A DNA stretch of 64,000 nucleotides, from assembly GCA_023213395.1 (NCBI GenBank), contig CM041465.1:49793741-49857740 (forward strand), in the 5' to 3' direction. Positions 57,400 through 64,000 of this stretch are shown here, in pieces (the stretch's first letter is position 1; every line of letters starts with the position of its first letter). The notes below the pieces were generated by a model. That model was not told where the DNA came from. It saw nothing but the letters and a program-made list of their open reading frames with translations, and searched no databases. Source of the stretch: Cycas panzhihuaensis (lineage: Eukaryota > Cycadophyta). The translations under genes were made by a program, and so were the position numbers.

Positions 57400-58380
57400 G
57401 TATTGAATGGAGAAATTGCTCAAGAAAAAATTCACAACATATCTTAGATCTTGCTACAAGATCTCAATCGAAGGTGTTCCACTTGAAGTCCAAGCTATCA
57501 TTGACCAACATAGTAGAGTTTTTGAGGATCTATCCAAAGGGATACCTCCATGTCATGGAAGCAAGCATGCAATTGAGCTAGTACCCAAACCTGTATTAGT
57601 AAATATCTAGCCCTACATACACTCGTACCACTTCAAGAAAGAAATAGAGCAAATCACTAGGGATTTATTACAACAAGGATCCATTGAACCCAGCTCTAGC
57701 CCATATGCTACATTGGTTATTCTGATTTGAAAAAAGGATGGACCATATCAAAAATGTATCAATTATCACTCCCTCATCAAAGTAACAATGAAAAATAGAT
57801 ATCTAATTCCGTGAATTGATAATTTATTAGATGAACTACATGGGACCAAATTATTTTCCAAAATTGATCTTCGCTCCAACTACTATTTGATCCATATAAG
57901 AATTGAAGATGTGTGCAAGACAATTTTTAAGACACACGAAGGATTGTTCAAATTTCAAGTGATGCCATTTGAACTAACCAATGCCCCAGTGACCTTTCAA
58001 AGCATAATGAATATAGTGCTAAAACCATTCATTAGAAAGTTTGCCCTATTATTTTCTAACAACAACTTAATCTATAGTCAAACATGGGAAGGGCATTTGG
58101 AGCAATTTCATATGGTATTATAGGTCTTAGAAGATAACTAATTTTTTGCAAACAAGGCCAAATGCACCTTTGAATGACCAAAACTAGAATATTTAAGGCA
58201 TATTATCACACAAGGAGTCAAGATGGACCCTAAAAAGGCCCAAGCCATTGTGAATTGGTCTACACCCAAAAATGTCACCAACGTCAAAAGTTTCTTGGGC
58301 GCAACAAGATTCGTATGTCGTTCCATCAAAGGATGTACTGACATAGTGGCAATCTTAACTGATCTAACAAAGAATGAAGC
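57400..58380 (+). pseudogene. Element J reverse transcriptase
   Basis: RT motifs: FEDLSKGIPPCHGSKHAIEL, EQITRDLLQQGSIEPSSSPY, NYHSLIKVTMKNRYLIP, LFSKIDLRSNYYLIHIRIED, FKFQVMPFELTNAPVTFQ. At the catalytic YxDD site the sequence reads LLFSNNNLIYS, with both Asp replaced by Asn. It ends at the thumb/connection (NVKSFLGATRFVCRSIKGCT) where I is inserted. Confidence 0.8.
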
Positions 58381-58883
58381 TGTAACATTCCCAAAATAAT
58401 GAAGAAGTCGGTCTTACTTAATATGGTGAAGTTGGGTTTTAGAAAAGAATTAAAAGAAAAATTATTTATTTTATTTTATTTTATTATAAAGTTAGTTTTT
58501 TGGAGGGAAAAGTAAGAAGTTGGGCTTGAAGGCTATAAATATAGAGCCTCCCTCATCTTGAAAATCATCTTGGAGAATTTCTATTATGAAGGGATAATGG
58601 TCTCATGCCATTAGGGCCTCGTGCCTATTGAAGGATTGCGCCCACCTCGAAGAGGGTTACGGTTGGACACTTTCTATCAGGTGACATTGTTTTGATTATT
58701 TATTATATTCTTTAAATCCTATTATCAATGTATGCATGATATGTATGTCTATTGGACTATGTGTTTAGGAGAGTTATTGCTGTAATTATATTTCATTTGT
58801 TGGTAAATATATGAGATCTGCCATATGCTGTGAATTATTGTCATCAACTACTTTGCTGTGTTTCTTCGAATGGGTCCGCTACA
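58381..58883 (+). repeat. 5' LTR of element I
   Basis: tgtaacattccc...cgctaca. A TATA box (ctataaatata) is at 58533-58543 with a T/A-rich stretch before it. PBS at 58886-58901. Confidence 0.7.
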
Positions 58884-58901
58884 ACTGGTATTAGAGCTGC
58901 G

Positions 58902-59841
58902 TGAAAAGAAAATCTAGGGGTTTGAAATAGAAAATCAAAGTTGCATGAACAACAAAGCCGAGCGAATGCAAAGATCAGAAGCTATGTTTCGTGGAGGGTT
59001 TAAATGATGAAAATCTATATAAATACACCTGAATCCTTGAAGACTGTGTAGGAGAATCGATAAGTTGGCTTGCATAATTGTGACCATGGAAATAGGAGGA
59101 GCCAACATGTATATATGTAATCTCAAAATAATTATGACCAGTCAATTATCATCGTAGCCACCAAGAAATGTATGAGGCCCAAGTGTAAGGGTGCCTCACA
59201 GGAGAATTAGATCTGTGTAAGGAAGCCTGAATACCCCACCAGAATCTTGGGAAGACTGCATAAATGCGTCGCTCTATGCCCTATGCCATTGAAGATCTCG
59301 GTTTTTGCCCAGACGAACAAAAGCACTGAAGAGATACTATGGAAACAGCGACCAAAGCATAGACGGAAGAGAAGAGAAAGTGCAGAGATATCCCTGTCTA
59401 TGTCATCGGTACATATCGTTTATAAAAGATACACCACATAGAAAATAATACCAAGAGGAAAAGTAACCACAATCATCATCTACTACAATTGGTACCACTG
59501 CATGATGCCTGCCGCAATCTAGATTTTCACCGTTACATAAGGGTTTCTGCAGCATCTTTCTCCATGGAGATCTAATGTTGCACGCTCAAGGAGATCTAAG
59601 TTTGCATCTTTTGCACGAGGATCATCATTCGTCTACCATGGAGTCGAGCATCGTGCCACATCCGCCTGCGTAAATTCATCTCTAGAGAGATTCTGCAATA
59701 TGAATATCCTAATCGCAAAGTCGCAAGTTTAACCTACACAGAGATTGATGGAAAAAAATATTGGTTTCGTTTTACTATGGTTTTTTAATTTAATCCTCCT
59801 TCAATTTTGCGGGAGTCTGCCTTGCAAAAGGATGCATAGTT
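58902..59841 (+). other. Leader of element I, left part
   Basis: No domain. Short frames at 58935-59126 (minus) and 59247-59441 (plus) have no family features. Right end tagtt (59837-59841) is the H2 TSD. Confidence 0.45.
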
Positions 59842-60095
59842 TGTTGGAATATTAATGCACTTTTGTTTTGTCCCACATGCAAGTGGGTCCTACTCTCAGC
59901 AACATGACATGTATTATAAATATACAACATTGTGTATCATATTGTATCTGTTGTAATGATGTTTTAATGATGTTTTGTTAATACAATTTGAAGTACCTTA
60001 AGGGTACCGTTCAACCCTAGAGGTGCTTTTGTTATGTTTGTTCTGTTTGTGAATTATCTTGTGCAGGTTATGTTTTCCAACATGGTATCAAAGTG

Positions 60096-61556
60096 CCCAA
60101 GTTGAGAGAGGTGTTTTTGTTCAATATTGAAGTGGTGATTTGGGAGGTGCCATCAAGGGTTGAAAGCATATTTGAGAGAATAAACATTGAAATTTCTAAA
60201 AAGTAATGGCGAAATTGAGACGAAATGGCTCGTTCTATAAATTTGAGTGGTTGCACTACAAATTTTGGGGTAAAAGTGCGAAAATTACAGCAAAATTAAT
60301 TTCAGCCTGTTTTTTTCCATCACCATCTTTTTGGGACAGATCTACAACCTCAACTTCAAAGAGCCATAACTTTGGCTACAGGTATCCAAATGACCTCAAA
60401 TTTTTTTTGATTCTGTGCATTTTTTAATTTACTTTCTAATAGAAGTGGTTTGAGGCTCATCAGAGTTCAGAGTGAAAAGTTATTAGTAGTTTATCAGAAG
60501 GTACTATTACAGTTCCTAAAAACTCTAACTGTAAAATTCTTAAAAGGAGCATAACTTTTGATCTAGATATCAGAATTCAATTTCATCTAAACCGTTGGAA
60601 TCATATTTCAGAGGCCATCATTTCCATCCATATTTTATGTATTTTTGAGCTATAAGTTTTTTTGGGAATTTAAGGGTTTCATATTGATATGGTGACATGA
60701 ATGAGGCAATGGTAATGAGGTGATATAAGTGTTTTGCACTCTTAATTGGCAATGAAGTAGTGACATTTGGCATTAGCATAGTGCTATCTTGCATGTGATT
60801 TACATAAGTTGGGCAATGTTGCAATATGAGGTGACTGTTTAAGGCTCTCTTACGTATGTTGTGCATGGGAGAGTACTGTTGTAATTAAGTCATGTTGATG
60901 GTGATTGTTTAATGACAGTTTGAGTGCTTTCTTGCATGTGTTCATATGAGAGAGCTAATGTGATGATGACATAGTATGGTGATGAAGCGATAGTGCATGT
61001 GTTCGCATGAATGAATTGGGTGGCATATGGCGATTTAGTGCTCCTTAGAATGTGATTTATGTGAAGGGACTTTATGGGCTTGATAAGGCAAAGTTGAGGA
61101 CAAGAAACATGGTGATATGAGGCAATGAGGTGCTTGTTACATGTGAGGTTACTGGCATGTTTTAAGGATGAGATTAGGCACGTTTGATGATGTGTTTTAA
61201 TTGATTGAATGGGCAAAGAAGGATGAGTTTTTTGAAGTTACCTGAGTTGTAGGAAAACAAACTTTGTTGAGTGGTGTTGTGGCATGAGTTGTGTTTTGGG
61301 CAATTAAGTGAAGTGTGATGTGTCTTGGCGATTTAATGGTGACGTGAGGTATGCATGATTTCTGTGAGATGTATGTGATATAAGATTTGATTCTATGGTG
61401 AAGTGTTTCTTTATATGTGACTATTTGGCAATATGTGAGATGCATAAGGCAAAGATGTGATGATAAAGTTTGTAATATGAGGGACATGAGACATGAGAAA
61501 GTTTGTTGAGATTGATAGGTGAATTTGTTGATTGAAAAATGGACGTGGTGTTAGAA
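60096..61556 (+). other. H2 leader, non-coding
   Basis: 60690-61556 has gtgatatgag/gaggtgatg-type low-complexity words and matches H1 46624-47860 inverted. 60096-60690 is H2-specific. Minus-strand ORFs here are low-complexity readings and are not supported. Confidence 0.5.
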
Positions 61557-61557
61557 A

Positions 61558-62680
61558 ATGGCATTTACAATCATGGAGGATAATGATGTGGTTATGTATG
61601 TTCCTGAAACAAATGAATACTACCTAAGGGATTCGTTTCTTCTAGTACCTAAGTGTACTGGTGAAGACTACTTCTTTTGGACAATTAAAATGAGATGTTT
61701 ATTCATAGCTAGAGGTTTGTGGAAGATTGTTACTGATGAATATGATATCCCTAAGGATGAAGAAGAAAAGGAAATGCTTGAGAAGAAGGACAGAAAGGCA
61801 TTCATTATGATTCGTGCTGCATTCAACAAGGCTGATCTTCCTTCCGAATACCATTTTGTCATTTCTATGATTCTACATGCAAGTATTGCTAAAGAAGCTT
61901 GGAATTTTCTAAGGGAAATATTTGAACAAACTCCTAAAGAGACACAATGAATGATTGAAAAGGCAATTAAGGTCAGTTATGGTTATGGTACAGGTACAAT
62001 GAATGAAGAAAATATCATCAACACTGATGAAACGATATGTCAAGATGAAGAATGTATGAGTACTGATGAAATTTCTACTAAATGGTTGAATATATTGATG
62101 AGACTACAACTACTGATGAAGACGTTGAAAGTGATGAGTTGATAAAGGTTTATATAGACGACACCATGATTTCAAGAGAAATTGAATATAAATCTGATGA
62201 TCCCATAAAGGATGAATCTTGTATTGATTCAAGTCTAAATGATGCTCCTACTTTGAGCATTGATTCAATTTCAAAGAGTATGCAAGTTGATCAAGATTCC
62301 ACTCCAAAGGTTGAAGAAATCACTGTTGTACATGGTGATCAAGAACTTATATAGGATAATGATGACAAGCAAGTTGTGTTTGAAGATAGTTACTTATAGG
62401 ATCTACAACAAAATCAGACTAGACCAGCCACAATGAAGAATCATGATTTGCACTTGTTAGAGCTTCTACATCAACATCATCACTACAGGATTGAAGACAG
62501 AAATCAAGTTGAGAACCTCATCCTACAAAGACATCAATACATAATTGAAGACGCAAATCAAGATGAAGACATCATTCTATAGCAAAGATATCACTAAAAG
62601 TTTGAAGACAAGGATCAAGTTGAAGACATCATTTTCAAGACACTTCCAAGGACAAGGCGTTGCAAGTACAAATGACCCAA
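61558..62680 (+). pseudogene. H2 gag-like protein with C-terminal repeat
   Basis: Opens MAFTIMEDNDVVMYVPE and has NEYYLRDSF, DYFFWTIKMRCLFIARGLW, EEEKEMLEKKDRKAFIMI, as in H1. TGA at about 61948, a frameshift near 62085 and stops near 62353, 62398, 62579 and 62594 break it; H1's ORF is open at these sites, so the common ancestor had a ~384-codon frame. The repeats (YRIEDRNQVENLILQR, YIIEDANQDEDIIL, KFEDKDQVEDIIFKT) and the basic tail are conserved. Confidence 0.85.
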
Positions 62681-62722
62681 ATGTGCATTAAGGGGGAGTG
62701 TTGGAATATTAATACACATTTG
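62678..62722 (+). other. PPT/3' LTR hairpin of H2
   Basis: caaatgtgcatta (62678-62690) and taatacacatttg (62710-62722) pair at 12 of 13 positions; H1 pairs at all 13. Loop 19 bases with PPT and LTR start. Confidence 0.7.
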
Positions 62723-62944
62723 TTTTGTCCCACATGCAAGTGGGTCCTACTCTCACCAACATGACATGTATTATAAATACACAACATTGTGTATCATATT
62801 GTATCTATTGTAATGATGTTGTAATGATGTTTTGTTAATACAATTTGAGGTACCTTAAGGGTACCGTTCAATCCTGGAGGTGTTTTTGTTATGTTTGTTC
62901 TGTTTGTGAATTATCTTGTGCAGGTTATGTTTTCCAATATAGTT

Positions 62945-63231
62945 ATCTTCCGTGCGACCTAGCGCTATGTTCAAATGAATTTAATATAGATTATTTTATT
63001 TATTTATTATTTTTTTTAATTTTACTTTTTAAAGGAGGTACCTAGACGATTTTGTCCATATCCCTTGCTATAAGTGTTAGATTACAACGATGTTTGAACT
63101 GTTGGTTTCCCAGTTTAGAGATGATCGTATCAAGTGGTCATATGTGATAGTTTTGACCAACAGAGAATATAGATTTTAATTATCAAAGTGTAGCCTTCAT
63201 TGAGTAAGAAGAAAGGAGAGAATTTTTTTAT
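62945..63231 (+). other. Leader of element I, right part
   Basis: AT-rich, no ORF. Continues I's leader after the H2 insertion. Confidence 0.4.
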
Positions 63232-63537
63232 TTGGAGGATTATAAAGACATGAAAAAATGGATAGAAGACTTTGAGTTTACGTCTGATACAGAAATTGAA
63301 GAATACGGACCATTATTAGGAATGATATTGAACAGACAAGCTTATGAGTGGTTCATTAATTGGGCTACAGAACCTTTTCTATGGTACCAGTTTTTAGAGG
63401 CAGCTACCACAATTTTTAAGAAACATAAGCAGGGTGAGATTCAAGCAGATGAGGAAGGGCAAGAAGAAGACATTGTTAATGAGGAGATCCTAGAGATTTT
63501 GCAAGAGTTAGAACAAGATCTAGCACAGAGAAAATAA
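63232..63537 (+). pseudogene. Gag-like fragment of element I
   Basis: 101 codons: DMKKWIEDFEFTSDTEIEEY, GPLLGMILNRQAYEWFINWA, YQFLEAATTIFKKHKQGEIQ then an acidic tail. The pattern (L..QAYEWF, W..F...F) resembles the retrotransposon gag core. A TAA ends it at 63535, but similar composition continues to about 63690. Assignment is tentative. Confidence 0.45.
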
Positions 63538-64000
63538 TATGAGTACATAGAAGACTCGAAGCAGGCACAAGCAACAGAAGAGTCTCATTTCAATATCAAA
63601 GAAGAAATCCAAAGTGAAGTTACACTGAAGCAGCACAAAGATAATGAAGAACAAGCAGATTGTTCTCAACACATTACCTGCAAGGTACTCACTGATCTTG
63701 TATTGCACATGCACATTTTTTTTGGAAGTTTTATATGTCCTCTCTCTTTCCCTAGTTCAATAGCAGTACAAAATCCCTTTTCTCCTCAACCCATAGTTAG
63801 CCATGATCTTAATCCCCCTAACTTTAGTTTTTTCACAAGTCAAATTCTAATTTCCCTCTATAACCCTAGTTCATCTCTTTACTCACCTACTCCTTCACCC
63901 CCTATAGACCATCCTCAACAGGACACCCTTCAACTTCAATCTATTCATCAGGTTTCATCTCTTAGTATTATCCCTTACAAAACCCAGTCTGATTTTTCTG
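63538..64000 (+). other. Window end, uncertain reading
   Basis: 63540-63690 continues Glu/Gln-rich peptide. 63690-64000 is Ser/Pro-rich in one frame (PNFSFFTSQILISLYNPSSS) with no stop to the edge, perhaps coding for I, perhaps chance. Confidence 0.3.

Larger units (their letters stand above)
56510..58380 (+). mobile_element. Element J: gypsy fragment (gag end, protease, RT)
   Basis: Left part lost at K, right part cut by I at 58380. Gag tail: LLLKAYIEGLKGPIKFYL and a knuckle-like CFDYNNKQNRDHKC. Protease follows, then RT. Motif style (GSGSMHNFI, FSKIDLRSNYYLIHI, FKTHEGLFKFQVMPF) is that of chromovirus-like gypsy, different from B and L. Confidence 0.75.
59842..62939 (+). mobile_element. Element H2: second copy of the non-autonomous gag-only family
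   Basis: Two 241-bp LTRs (59842-60082, 62699-62939), about 11 differences by eye, exact tagtt TSD (59837-59841, 62940-62944), PBS tggtatcaaagtg at 60083-60095, PPT aagggggag before 62699. Interior 2.6 kb with a single gag-like ORF. It shares LTR, ORF and part of the 5' interior with H1 but not H1's captured fragment. Confidence 0.93.
58381..64000 (+). mobile_element. Element I: gypsy-type LTR element running off the window
   Basis: A 503-bp LTR with a PBS-like tggtattagagctgcg 2 bases downstream, a long leader interrupted by H2, and a gag-like frame from 63232. The LTR start tgtaacattccc is typical of plant gypsy LTRs. The 3' LTR is outside the window, so the element cannot be closed. Confidence 0.65.

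Noticed and set aside
60618-61487. Minus-strand ORFs in the H2 leader
   Set aside because: Same low-complexity leader; frames not kept between H1 and H2.

Overview
This window is repeat-dense nuclear DNA from a seed plant with a large genome. Extreme nesting of old LTR retrotransposons, with LTR pairs about 4-5% diverged and genes full of stops, is typical of conifers and other gymnosperms; that placement is inference. I found no intact host gene. Almost every base belongs to an LTR retrotransposon, and I assigned elements by matching LTR pairs, primer-binding sites (PBS), polypurine tracts (PPT) and 5-bp target-site duplications (TSD).

Layout, with my own labels. L is a minus-strand Ty3/gypsy element whose pol lies on both sides of A (about 2850-3242 and 50434-52680). 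A is a minus-strand Ty1/copia (3243-50433, TSD tatga) inserted in L's integrase. Inside A sit B, a plus-strand gypsy (4043-30525, TSD ttctt/ctctt); F, a plus copia (31609-36878, gcggt/gcggc); G, a minus copia (39565-44842, ccaac); and H1, a minus non-autonomous copia-like element (45214-49275, gatta). Inside B sit the plus copias C (7486-17950, ggtag/agtag) and E (18626-24261, aatta/aattg). D (12397-17644, tatac) is inside C, and a solo LTR related to A's lies in the leader of E. The deepest nest is L>A>B>C>D.

Right part. 52680-53480 is non-LTR sequence holding a fragment of a hexose-transporter-like exon and a short tandem repeat. K (about 53590-56509) is a copia lacking a 5' LTR and most of its RT. 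J (about 56510-58380) is a gypsy fragment. I begins with an LTR at 58381 inside J and runs off the window; H2 (59842-62939, TSD tagtt), a second copy of the H1 family, lies in the leader of I.

How it works. Complete copia elements encode gag with one or two CCHC knuckles, protease, integrase, RT and RNase H; gypsy B has gag-protease-RT-RNase H-integrase plus an extra 3' reading frame. H1 and H2 keep LTRs, PBS, PPT and one gag-like protein, so they would depend on enzymes made by others. The most interesting signals are: (1) a 10-15 bp inverted repeat that brackets the PPT/3' LTR junction in C, D, E, F, G and the H family, with arms that change sequence together between families; and (2) the H family itself, with a gag-like protein ending in an unusual repeat.
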